This document shows positions 13,695-23,027 of a stretch of DNA of 64,000 bases, one piece after another. The number at the start of each line of letters is the position of its first letter. Within the stretch, counting starts at the first letter, position 1. Source of the DNA: Azadirachta indica (Eukaryota; Streptophyta; Magnoliopsida; Sapindales; Meliaceae); assembly GCA_022749755.1 (NCBI GenBank), contig CM040440.1:1883769-1947768 (forward strand), written 5' to 3'. The position numbers and the translations under genes are program-made. The notes beneath the pieces were generated by a model. That model did not search any database. It was not told the origin of the DNA and saw only the letters and a program-made list of their open reading frames with translations.

Positions 13695-13948
13695 TTGAGC
13701 TATGCTCAAGGGTATATACCACCACAACAACAACCTCCAAAAGCTTCGGCAGCCCCTCCAACATCACCTCAACTTGTTTTTCTTCCTCTTCGTTCTTCTT
13801 TAATTTCTTCTTCTTCGGCACCATCCACACAAGCGAAAATTATCATTGATAAGATCAAAATTGCTGTCAATATATATTTCCAAAACTAAGAGAATTCCGG
13901 CGAACAAACTGTAGAAACTCTCAGTTTGTTCGGCTACGACTTGTTCCA
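13695..13948 (-). pseudogene. Cys/Gly-rich small membrane protein family, copy C (frameshifted)
   Basis: Starts MEQVVAEQTESFYSLFAGIL, then shifts frame inside the transmembrane segment. The continuing frame reads LTAILILSMIIFACVDG followed by a Glu/Lys linker. Another shift is needed to reach DVGGAAEAFGGCCCGG, which matches the Ala-rich and Cys/Gly tail of the intact copies. All domains are still recognisable, so inactivation is fairly recent, or the reading frame is interrupted by something I cannot see. Confidence 0.7.
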
Positions 13949-14384
13949 TTTCTTCCTGATAAATGCGTGCATTATTAATATTGAAACAAAATTATATATA
14001 TATATATATATATATAGCTTAATAAGTACAGTAATTTCCTTGCTATATGTATCTCCGTTGCTGTCCTAAGAAAATATAATATTCTTGTATCTTTGAGGTT
14101 TAATTCCTCAAAATCATGATATAATTTAATTCTTGATTGCAAAGGGGCAGCAACATATGAATTATTATTTTGTTAGTCGAAGTTTTCATTTTTATTTTAA
14201 TTTTTTTAATAAATTAGTATACAAGGAACAGCGGGATTTTCCAATGCATTGGATAATGTTGAAATTTATAATAAGAGAAAATTAATTTAGTTGATTGAGT
14301 TCAAGTCATAACCAGCAAATTAAGCATAAAAAAATTTTATTGAACAGTTGAAGTACACTAACTACGTTGACACAAACGTAATGA

Positions 14385-14690
14385 CAAAAGTAAACCGCGG
14401 CGAAGGTGCTCTCGACTGCCACAGCCACAACCTCCACAACCACTACTGCCGCCTATCCAGAGCAGTAAGAATGTCAACGTCAACGGAAATGCTGAATTCT
14501 ACTCCTTTTTTCTCTTCTTCTTCATCATTTATCTCCTCCTCCATGTTTACAATCAACTCAAGCAAAAACTATCATTGAAATTAATGATTGTAAACGCCAT
14601 CAAACATTTGCAAAACTATGAGAATCCCACCAATTAAACTCTGAACAGCACTGCTCTCAGCAGCTACAAACTCCCAAACTTTCTACTACT
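14385..14690 (-). pseudogene. Cys/Gly-rich small membrane protein family, copy D (broken)
   Basis: Minus strand carries SLIGGILIVLQ, a shifted continuation LMAFTII, and an MIVFA followed by a stop where other copies have FAC. The tail GSSGCGGCGCG is recognisable, with alternating Gly and Cys as in the intact copies. Several frame changes and a stop make it a pseudogene. Confidence 0.65.
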
Positions 14691-15439
14691 AAAGCAACCG
14701 AAAGACATGTACATTATTAATTTATAGGCACCAAGATTAAGATGAATTCTTATCCCTTTCTTTGGTGATTAATTAATTAATTAATTATAAACTTAATTAA
14801 CACTTTCGTCGCATATTCAGATTTTCATTTTCTTTATTATGGTGAATTGGTCAAGTTATAAACTTAATTCCTTTTTTTTTTTTTTTGGCAGACGCAGCTC
14901 AATGGTATTGACATTTGAAGGAAGTGCTTTCATTATTTCCTTGTATTTTCGTGGGATCTCTCTATAGAAATAGAGGGGAAAAAAAAGGGAAAAAAACGTA
15001 TAATATATACTGATAGCTTGATCTTTATGTTGGCCAGTGTCACGATTGTAGGTTTTGTTCTTTGTGTTGTGTCTGAAATAAATAAGATAAAGAATAAAAG
15101 TTAAGGCTTCATACAGATAACAATTAACAAATCATTAATTTATTACTTTCTAGATAATGGATATTCCCAGCAGATCATTACAGATAGACAAGATAAGTCC
15201 TCGTTATAATTCGTACATTTTGAGTAATAATGTGAAAGTGCTTTTCAATATTATTTCAGGAGCGCGCGCATTCAAGCCCACCCAGAAAGTAATTAAGTTT
15301 AATTCAACGCAAGCATGCATGCTTATTAAGAGATTAAGTAATTAATAATTACAAACGAAGATTAATTTGAAGGTTAACAACAGTTGTTTTATCCACAGAC
15401 AGTATGAGAAATGGTTAGACAGATCACGTGGCGGCGGTG

Positions 15440-15737
15440 TAATATATATCACCATCATAACCGCCACAGCCACCGCCATTAACGCTAAATTTAAGCTAGC
15501 ATGCAACAACAAACCACGGCAGCTGCTGCAGCTGGCCCAACATCAGTTTCTACTTTGCGTTTTTTCTTTTCTTCATGCTTCTTTTTTGGCTCAGGAGAGA
15601 GATCCCCACATGCAAAAATAATCATTATATAATTAATTGATAAGACTGAAAATGCAATTAATTAAAAGTAAGAAGAGAATCCCACCAAACAAAGAACCGT
15701 TCAAACTCTCCCTTTGTACGACTAATAATTCTTCCAT
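15440..15737 (-). pseudogene. Cys/Gly-rich small membrane protein family, copy E (single frameshift)
   Basis: Begins MEELLVVQRESLNGSLFGGI, then FLLL. One indel in the T/A-rich part of the transmembrane segment shifts the frame. The continuing frame is open and reads IAFSVLSINYIMIIFACGD, a Lys/Glu linker (PEPKKKHEEKKKRKVE), GPAAAAAVVCCCMLA and a stop. The tail is shorter than in intact copies, with only the CCC core. About 0.7 kb of unrelated AT-rich sequence separates this gene from the promoter-like block found directly upstream of copy G. Confidence 0.7.
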
Positions 15738-15747
15738 TTCTTCCTTG

Positions 15748-16468
15748 TAGAAAAATTAGAGGCGGAAGTAAAATAGGCAATTACAATAAAAATTGAGAAA
15801 ATAATGAAAATAACTATTATATAGGAGGTATAGTTATTTATTAAAATAATAATAATAAGTAGAAAATATAAATGTTCATAATAAAATAAAGCAGTAAAAT
15901 AAATCGATACAAATATTTTACGTGCAAAATCTCTAAACAAATTAGGGTAAAAATCACGGATAAGTATAAAAGCATTTCACTATTTTAGAGTGGGATTACA
16001 ACTCACATTCTTTCTAATAACAAAGAAAGAACAACTCTCTAAATATAAATATTTTACACTCTCTCTCGAAATAGAAAAAATAACTCTAAGTGAATAATAT
16101 GACACAAAAAAAAAACTAATTTTTTTTTCTTTATAAAAACTCTCAAAGAATGATTTTAAAATGGATGAAATGGTGAAAGGGGTGAAGTATTTATAATAGT
16201 TTCCTTCTCTCTTTTTTTTCACACACATTCTATAATTTACTTCACAAATTTTTCTATCTATCAACCACTATTTAAATTCAAATTTTTTCCACCTAACACC
16301 AACCTCATTAGTAAAAAAGGTAAAAAAAGAGTATGTGCTCTTTCGGTGTATTTCAGTATTCATATACAATACGATACTGTTCATAAATATAATAATATTT
16401 ATTAATATAATATTATTTATCTATACAGTACTATTCACTAAAACTGAACTTTACAATTTCGTATTCTT
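15748..16468. mobile_element. Probable insertion in the 5' region of copy E
   Basis: In copy G the start codon is followed upstream by 'cttcctcagcattt...caacaacctgtatttatag'. In copy E the same 5' block ('agcattcaaagttatcaaacaacaaccgg', ending 'tttatagg') is found only after about 720 bp of unrelated sequence. That sequence has no long ORF. Its style ('agagtgggattacaactcac', 'tatttataatagttt') reminds me of LTR leaders. I could not find clean ends or a target duplication, so the element type is open. Confidence 0.4.
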
Positions 16469-16469
16469 T

Positions 16470-17300
16470 AATTAGCATTCAAAGTTATCAAACAACAACC
16501 GGTCTTTATAGGCATGAGTTAGTACTGTACTAAGGACTAATCTTCGCAGGTTTTATTTTATTTTATTTTTTCTGACTCGGGAAGGTAAGATCGAGGTCAA
16601 TATTACAGTATATTCTGTTCCATAGTAACATCAACAGCCACAAGTCTGTAAAAAATTAAATAATTTTAAACGCCGTGTAAATTAAGTAAACAACAGCGAA
16701 TTAATATATATATATATATATATAGTGCAAGACAAAAGTATGCATGGACATGTAGTCTATGTTTCTTTGGGTCATGTCTGAAAATTTGAAGAGGAAGAAC
16801 GGAAGTCAAGTTTCCATACAGATCATCATCACAACTAAACGACGGATATTCTCAGAAGGTAAGATATATTACAAAATGGGATAACTAACTCATGATTAAT
16901 TCATAATGTTAATCTGACAAAAGATTGATTTACCTTTTTAATCTTGATAATTAATTACGATCAAGTTCATTTTTGGATTACAGAACATACATAAAATAAT
17001 TTTTAATTATATCTTATTTCAAGTCTCCATGGATGTCCAAAGCACTTCAATTACAAGCATACAAGTTGACAATTTTTAATTTAATTTTTCTTTCGCTCCT
17101 ATATATAGCTAGCGTTTCCCTTTCTTTATTAGTGGACATCGTTCTTAATTGATTTCACTTTGATAATTAAGACCTGGTAAATATATATAGCTTCTGCTTG
17201 GATGAAAAGCGCTTGGAGCCGCTTCCTGATTGATTCAAGGCAAGTGCATGCACGCTTTCTCAAGAGAAGTAATGAATTGATTACCATACTATCACCGCCA
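16470..17300. repeat. Segmental duplication, unit 1 (pairs with 18490-19440)
   Basis: Collinear blocks shared with 18490-19440: 'tcgaggtcaatattacag', 'atggacatgtagtct', 'gaaaatttgaagaggaagaa', 'ccatacagatcatcatc', 'tttctttattagtggacat' and 'cttcctgattgattcaaggc'. The unit holds the promoter side of one array gene and reaches the 3' tail of the next copy. Confidence 0.8.
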
Positions 17301-17560
17301 GCGTCACCTTCAGAGCGTACAATGCAACAACAAACCCCGGCAGCTTCTATAGCCGGCGGCCCAGCATCTCAATTTCCATTTCGTGTTTTTCCTTTTCTTC
17401 ATCCTTCTTTTTGGTTCAGAGATGAGATCCCCGTGTAAAAATAATCATTGATAAGATTGAAAATGCAATATTTAAAAAGCAAGAGAATCCCACCAAAGAA
17501 ATTACTTTAATATATCCCTGGAATTCGTGCAGGATATTTTCCAATAATGCTGGACGGAAA
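17285..17560 (-). pseudogene. Cys/Gly-rich small membrane protein family, copy F (broken)
   Basis: The minus strand reads VGFSCFLN then IAFSILSMIIFT. The Cys of FAC is lost where ACGD has become a shifted RGSHL with a stop. The linker remains as KKKDEEKEKHEMEIE in another frame, and the tail keeps only a GFVV/VCCC relic. The N-terminal MEQ is not recognisable. This is a degenerate copy. Confidence 0.65.
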
Positions 17561-18181
17561 CATATATAGAGATCATGTTTCAGATTCTGATGTATCAATT
17601 GATCATTAAATGGTCTGTATTCTTTGCCATTGTAGTAACATCAACAGCCACCGATGCATATGTATCTACAATAATTTCCTTTAAATTTGAAGTTTTCAAG
17701 GCTCAGATATTAAAGATTTCGTGTTCGCACTATAGGTCGATTGAATAAAGAGCCAGCAAATTAATTAACTCTATATATTGATAGCTAGAGGGCCGGTGAT
17801 TTGAAAGAGTTGGGACAATATTCTTGGTGGATCGAGCTCAAATCTGTTTGTACGTGGACACAATTTATGAAGGTATCTTTTGTGAACTACTAACTAGTTT
17901 CCCCCATAATCGTCAATCGATGAGTTTTTAATGGTTTAACTTATATATATATACATTCAGCTGTACTGTTTACTAGCTAGTGCCACGATCGACCCGGCAT
18001 TGTACGTGAAGGACAAAAGATATAAATCCATGGAGATGTGGTTTTTGTGTTATGTCTGAAAATTTATTTCGAGAAGATTACATTTACAGAAGTAGAAAAT
18101 ACATAAATTAATTATTTTCAGTTAATTATCTTATCATCTTCAAGCTTCAGAATACAGAAATTCAGACTGGATATAATGTAA

Positions 18182-18479
18182 TTAACAGAACATACATAAA
18201 ATACATAACATACATAACATACATTCAGCACAGCAGCCACAATCGCCTTCACATTCACCGCAACAAATCTCAGCAGCTTCTGGCAGCTTTTCGACGTTAA
18301 TTTGTACTTGGCCCTTTTTTTTTTTCCACATTATTCTTTTGCTCTTCTTCAGGGCCCAGATCTCCACATGCAAAAATTATCATTGATAACATTGAAAATG
18401 CAACTAAAAGGAAGAGAATCCCACCAAACAAAGTACCGTTGAAAGTGCTCTCCTTCTGTATAACTGCTAATTGTTCCAT
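18182..18479 (-). pseudogene. Cys/Gly-rich small membrane protein family, copy G (one frameshift in an A11 run)
   Basis: Starts MEQLAVIQKESTFNGTLFGG at 18479, runs through FLLVAFSMLSMIIFACGD and the acidic linker EEEQKNNVEKKK, then reaches a run of eleven A (coding strand; T at 18315-18325). In the literal frame it ends soon after with GPSTN. In the neighbouring frame the protein continues as GQVQINVEKLPEAAEICCGE and a tail rich in C-x-L-C/M-L-C repeats to a stop at 18182. A ten-base run would give one open reading frame. Homopolymer sequencing error, a polymorphism, slippage or true pseudogenisation all remain possible. The Cys tail differs from copies H and I because it is made of a repeated TGTATGTTA unit. 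Confidence 0.65.
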
Positions 18480-18489
18480 TTCTTCCTCA

Positions 18490-19440
18490 GCATTTAAAAG
18501 TTTAAACAACAACCTGTATTTATAGTCACCAGTTAGTACGTGCTGTACTTAATTACCTGGGATTTTTCTTTTTCCGACTCAGGACGGCTAGATCGAGGTC
18601 AATATTACAGGATATTCTCTTCCACAATAAGTAACATCAACAGCGGCAAGTCTATCCGTGAAAAAAAATAATGATTAATATATATGGTTTTAAACACCGT
18701 GTAGATTATTAAGTAAACTGTAGCAAAATAAGTATATATTAATTAACAAATGTTCAGTAGTGGGACGACAGTATCGTGGAAGACAAAAGTATTCATGGAC
18801 ATGTAGTCTTCGTTTCTTTGTGTTATGTCGGAAAATTTGAAGAGGAAGAATACAAGTCAAGGTTCCATACAGATCATCATCGATCACAACCAAACAACGG
18901 ACATGTTCAGAAGATATATATATATATATATATATACAACGGATGAGATAACTCATGATTAATTCATTTTATAACATTAATTTGACAAATAATTAAATAA
19001 TTAATTACGATCAAGAATAATTCTTTTTTGGATTACAGTACATAGATAAAATAATTTTTAATTACTTATTATCTTATTATAATGAGGTCTCATTTCAAGT
19101 CTTCAGGGATGTCCAGAGACTAGATATCATTTGTTAAAACTTAAAAATACTTTTGTTAATTACCAATCTCAAAAGCTAGCACTTTCATTTCCAATCATAC
19201 CTGTTGGCAATTATTTTTAATTTTTCTTTTTCTCCTAGCTAGGGCACGTTTGCCTTTCTTTATTAGTGGACATATATATCGCTCTTAATTTCAGTTTGAT
19301 ATATAATTAATGCCTGGAAAAAATATATAACTTGTGCCGGGACAGGAAGCGCTGCTTCCTGATTGATTCAAGGCAAGTGCTTATGCATGCATGCTTTGTA
19401 TATTAAGAGAAGTAATTAAATGAATACCACCAATATTAAT
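18490..19440. repeat. Segmental duplication, unit 2 (pairs with 16470-17300)
   Basis: Second copy of the block described at 16470-17300, with the same order of shared segments. It lies upstream (minus-strand sense) of copy G. At its right end the equivalent of copy F's tail has been lost. Shorter related pieces occur near 15040-15080 and 17990-18070 ('gtcacgat', 'gtgttatgtctgaaa'), so the unit has been duplicated more than once. Confidence 0.8.
18517..18525 (-). promoter_or_regulatory. TATA-box candidate of copy G
   Basis: Minus-strand CTATAAATA lies about 40 bp upstream of the copy G ATG. It is in the same relative place as the TATA boxes of copies H and I, within a block followed by 'acaggttgttg'. 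Confidence 0.55.
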
Positions 19441-19624
19441 TATTTAATGAAGATTAAACCATGTAATTTACTAGCTAATTAAATAATTCGACTATTATTG
19501 CTTTTATCAAAAACTCAATCGTGGAAAGCATTAAAAAAAAAAAACAGAAATGTGGAGTGCATCCACATTATTTATTTTGTTGTAATCTAGCAAAACAAGA
19601 ACAAGCAGTATACACACACACGTG

Positions 19625-19670
19625 TATATATATATATATATATATGTATATATGAAAAATGAGAAAATGG

Positions 19671-19724
<54 letters not shown>
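19625..19724. repeat. Compound (TA)n / (GA)n microsatellite in the 3' flank of copy H
   Basis: Two TA runs and a roughly 30-base GA run lie just downstream of the copy H stop. Copy I has the same 3' flank with only a short TA plus GAGAGAGA, so the repeat has expanded in one paralogue. Confidence 0.85.
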
Positions 19725-19728
<4 letters not shown>

Positions 19729-19760
19729 GAAAGCCGCCGGCAACTGGTGGTTTCAGACAC

Positions 19761-20081
19761 TCAATCACCACCACAACCACCACAGCCACCACCATCACCG
19801 CCACCATCGCCGCCACCACAGCAACAACCAACTGAAGCTTCTGCAGTAGCTTCGGCAGCCTGTCCGACGTCGATTTCTACTTGGCGTTTATCTTTTTCCT
19901 CTTCCTTCTTTTCTTCCTCTTGAGTAGGGCTATCAACACATGAAAAAATAATCATGGATAAGATCGAAAATGCAATCAAAACTTGGCAAAATAAGAGAAT
20001 CCCACTAAACAAACTGTTGAGTTTGAAACTCTCAGTCTGTGGAACGACTAACTGTTCCATTATTTCTTCCTTAATATTCAT
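19761..20081 (-). CDS. Small single-pass membrane protein with Cys/Gly-rich tail, copy H (intact)
   Basis: Intact single-exon ORF of 106 codons. The start may be the first Met or the conserved MEQLVV at codon 8 (20060), since related copies start there. Order of parts: a short polar N-terminus; one hydrophobic segment at residues ~29-50 (GILLFCQVLIAFSILSMII) ending in FSC; an acidic/basic linker (EEEKKEEEKDKRQVEID); an Ala-rich bridge (GQAAEATAEAS); and a Cys/Gly tail (VGCCCGGGDGGGDGGGCGGC). There is no signal peptide distinct from the membrane segment. Copy I is about 80% similar and shares promoter and 3' flank. I do not recognise the family. It is not CYSTM, whose Cys-rich stretch is itself the membrane segment. 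A Cys/Gly tail could bind metal, be acylated or cross-link, but that is inference. Confidence 0.75.
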   Translation of the reverse strand: MNIKEEIMEQLVVPQTESFKLNSLFSGILLFCQVLIAFSILSMIIFSCVDSPTQEEEKKEEEKDKRQVEIDVGQAAEATAEASVGCCCGGGDGGGDGGGCGGCGGD

Positions 20082-20108
20082 TGAAATTAAGTTGAAATAA
20101 CTTGCATG

Positions 20109-20120
20109 TATTTATATAGG
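20109..20120 (-). promoter_or_regulatory. TATA-box candidate of copy H
   Basis: Minus-strand CCTATATAAATA lies about 30 bp upstream of the first Met. The same string lies upstream of copy I, and both sit in a shared GGCCTATATAAATACA block. Confidence 0.65.
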
Positions 20121-20129
20121 CCACAAGGA

Positions 20130-21281
20130 CTGTACTGTCTACGTATGGAGATGCCGTCCTAGAAAAATTGTTATAATATTAACCTTAAAAAATTTATTGG
20201 CATACGCGGTTTGATTATTTAAATTATATAATTTCTTGAACAGTTTGTACTGCAATTTCCAAGAAGATGATAAGATAATGAAAGCTTCAAAATAATTATA
20301 TTACATATGTATGTGTGTATATATATTAGACTCCCAGTTGATCAAGTAAACGAGTTTAATTAAGGTGTGGTACAATATATATTTCATTCGTAAAAATATA
20401 TATTGTAGCATAAAATTAATTATTAACTATCAAGTAAAAATTTTTTTTAAAAAAGGAAGAGTTTATTTAACAAATAAGTGTTGTTAAATAAAAATGAGTG
20501 TTTACTAAGTATAATTATAATTAAATTGTGAGTATCTCCATAATTGAAGACTTGAATTCATATCCCCTGATCCTGAGGAGAAGATGTATGATAGAAGACA
20601 ACTAATTTATCATCAATCAAATTAAAAGAGAATGTGTATATCCTTTAATTTGATCATTTGTCAAAGATGAAGTGAATATATATGCTATCTCAATTACACA
20701 ATCGACATATATACATATAAATATATAATTCAGTATGATATGATTTATATAACACTTTGATTTATTCGGAAACCAGCTACCAAAATGGAAATTAATAGCA
20801 TGAATATATATCATGCAAGAATTTATTAAGTATATAGCTAAGTTACACCACATTCACCATTTTCCCCTTCTTAATTTTTGCGCGATCCATCAAAATGCAG
20901 CAGCATAATATAATATTGTATTGCGGGCCCACATGCTGAAAAATTGTTAAGACCTTCCATGCGTATTCCCCAACTCTTCCAAATTTCGCATTTTAATTAA
21001 GGTTATTTTTGCACATAATTAATACACCACCCTGAGAGTAATCAATTAAGATTCTTTTTTTTTTTGGTTCTAGCTAGCTAGCTATAAATAAATTATGTTA
21101 AAATAAACATATGATCTTTTTTTAATTAAGATAAATTAAGTTGATAATTATTATTAACTTGTAACGGATTGCCCTTCTTCATTAATTCATTTTGTAAAGA
21201 CCAAGTGACATCTACATTTGAAAATTTCTAATTATTAGGCTAAGCTAGCATCAATCAAATAATTAATACATATTCCTGAAA
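20130..21281. other. Intergenic DNA between copies H and I
   Basis: AT-rich, with no recognisable gene. It holds many short TA runs and homopolymers and ends at a MITE (21282-21542). Confidence 0.6.
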
Positions 21282-21542
21282 GGGTGAATGCCCGTTACCC
21301 TTATTTTTTCAGCTAATACCCTATTACTTCTCTATATTTTTCATAATATCTCATCACTCCCTAATTCTTTTTTTTTTTTAATTTTATCCTTCAGTTCAAT
21401 TAATTTACAAATGATAAAATTGAAAATATCATAAATATTAAAGAGCAAAATCAAAATTCAGTGGGGTGATGGGATATTACGAAAAATATAAAGAATAATA
21501 GGACATTGGTTAAAAAAGTAGGGATGTAATGAGCATTCTCCC
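21282..21542. mobile_element. Foldback MITE with ~75-bp inverted repeats, Mutator-type
   Basis: The left arm (gggtgaatgcccgttaccct... to 'tcatcactcc', 21282-21363) matches the reverse complement of the right arm (gggagaatgctcattacatc... to 'catcacccc'). The flanks are ttcctgaaa (21273-21281) and ttactgaaa (21543-21551), a 9-bp duplication with one mismatch, as expected for Mutator-like insertions. The element is 261 bp and non-coding. It lies 200 bp downstream of the copy I stop. Confidence 0.75.
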
Positions 21543-21740
21543 TTACTGAAATTACTGGACTATTTTAGAAAACATAAAAAGTAGAAATGAATGATATAAA
21601 GTAGAAATGAATGATATATCGAACATCAATTATTTTATATATAGTAAGCCGACAAAACATAAATTAATTAACAACATAAATAGTATGGGATATGGTGATA
21701 TGTGTATATATAGAGAGAGAGGTGGCCGCCGGTTGTTGTC

Positions 21741-22052
21741 TTAATCACCACCGCAGCAACCACCCCCGCAACCACCACAGCCACAATCATCATCACCGCC
21801 ACCATCGCCACCCCCACAGCAACAACCCACCGAAGCTTCTGCAGTAGCTTGGGCAGCCTCTCCGAGGTCAATTTCTACTTGGCGTTTATCTTTTTCCTCT
21901 TCCTTTTTCTCTTCTTCTTGGGTAGGACTATCAACACATGCAAACATAATCATTGATAAGATTGAAAATGCAATAAAAATTTGGCAAAGCAAGAGAATCC
22001 CACCGAACGAACTGTTGGAACTCTCGTTCAGTAAAGCTCCTAATTTTTCCAT
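21741..22052 (-). CDS. Small single-pass membrane protein with Cys/Gly-rich tail, copy I (intact)
   Basis: Intact 103-codon single-exon ORF starting MEKLGALLNESSNSSFGGI. The hydrophobic segment ILLLCQIFIAFSILSMIMF ends in the conserved FAC. The linker EEEKKEEEKDKRQVEIDLGE is nearly identical to copy H. Then come AAQATAEASVGCCCGGGDGG and a tail with extra Asp and Cys (DDDCGCGGCGGGCCGGD). This copy has about 13 Cys in total, most in the last 30 residues. Copies H and I share a TATA box at the same distance, a 5' leader and a 3' flank, so they are recent duplicates. The strict conservation of the linker compared with the variable tail suggests the anchor and linker are constrained. Function unknown. 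Confidence 0.75.
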   Translation of the reverse strand: MEKLGALLNESSNSSFGGILLLCQIFIAFSILSMIMFACVDSPTQEEEKKEEEKDKRQVEIDLGEAAQATAEASVGCCCGGGDGGGDDDCGCGGCGGGCCGGD

Positions 22053-22134
22053 TATCTGTTATATATATATATATATATATGTACTCTTCCTTAATATATA
22101 TTTATATGCACTGAAATCCAGTTGAAACAACTTG

Positions 22135-22146
22135 TATTTATATAGG
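22135..22146 (-). promoter_or_regulatory. TATA-box candidate of copy I
   Basis: Minus-strand CCTATATAAATA, identical to that of copy H, lies about 85 bp upstream of the ATG. A (TA)n run at 22060-22082 in the leader accounts for the larger distance. Confidence 0.6.
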
Positions 22147-22159
22147 CCTCAATAATTGC

Positions 22160-23027
22160 TTAGTACCGTACTTTAATCCTGGGAATCTTCCCAGGTTTTT
22201 CTCGCTCTAATGCAGGACGGCAACAGATTGGTCAATGTTTCATATTATGATGCTTAATTAAATTGTTCAATTTGTCTGCATTAATTCCTTGATTCTTGTT
22301 TCATATTATAATGTGATGTTTCCTCATCATTGGCATTGCAAATTTAGAATAAAATTTTGGGACAAATAGCATTTGTTTTTTTTATAAAAAACATGGGAAA
22401 CATAACATTCGAAGCTTCCGGGTTCTAATTCCGAAGGATTGACCAAACATGTATATTATCCCGACAGCTTCAAATGTAAACCGTGTTAGTATAGTATATT
22501 TAAATGAATTTCTAGTTCTGTCCTGGAAATATCCTGGTGATCCAAAGCCAAAAAACAAGAGTCTCAATAATGGAATCTAAATAACGATTTGATCTAGATG
22601 GTATAAATTGCAAAATTGAATGGAACAAAAAAAGCAAGAATAAAGTAATATTTCTTCCAAAATGGATACATTCCATCGTTGTATATAGAAGTAAGAACAC
22701 CCTTGCAGTAATTTTGCTCATAGTTTTACTTACATTAGGCCCTAATCTCTACATTTCATATGAACAATAGCGCGCTGCGCGTTAAAAGATACAGCTAACG
22801 AAAACTTTGCAGCACCAAATAAACCCAGAGCTTCTGCAAATCAACTTTAGGGAACATTTTCACTCTAGTTTAGAGCTCTCTTCAAAACCGTTTTCCTGGT
22901 GTCTAAAATATCTATATATATATGGATCACCTCGAGCTTTAGCCATGTTTGTGGGGCTTATCTCCTGGAGAAACAAGTTACCGCGTGTTATAAAGAAAGC
23001 AACAGTAAATTAAATTGAAATCATCAT
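22160..23027. other. Intergenic DNA between copy I and the CAX gene
   Basis: Contains the upstream side of copy I and the 3' flank of the CAX gene. I see nothing else that I can name. Confidence 0.5.

Noticed and set aside
17202..17438. Plus-strand 78-codon frame
   Set aside because: Antisense shadow of the degenerate copy F. It has no homology.
19622..19849. Frame with Tyr-Ile and Arg-Glu runs followed by a His-rich end
   Set aside because: Product of (TA)n/(GA)n repeats and the antisense of the copy H Gly/Cys tail.
12485..22052. CYSTM or metallothionein identity for the small membrane proteins
   Set aside because: CYSTM has the Cys cluster within the C-terminal membrane helix, and metallothioneins have two Cys domains and no membrane segment. 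Neither order fits.
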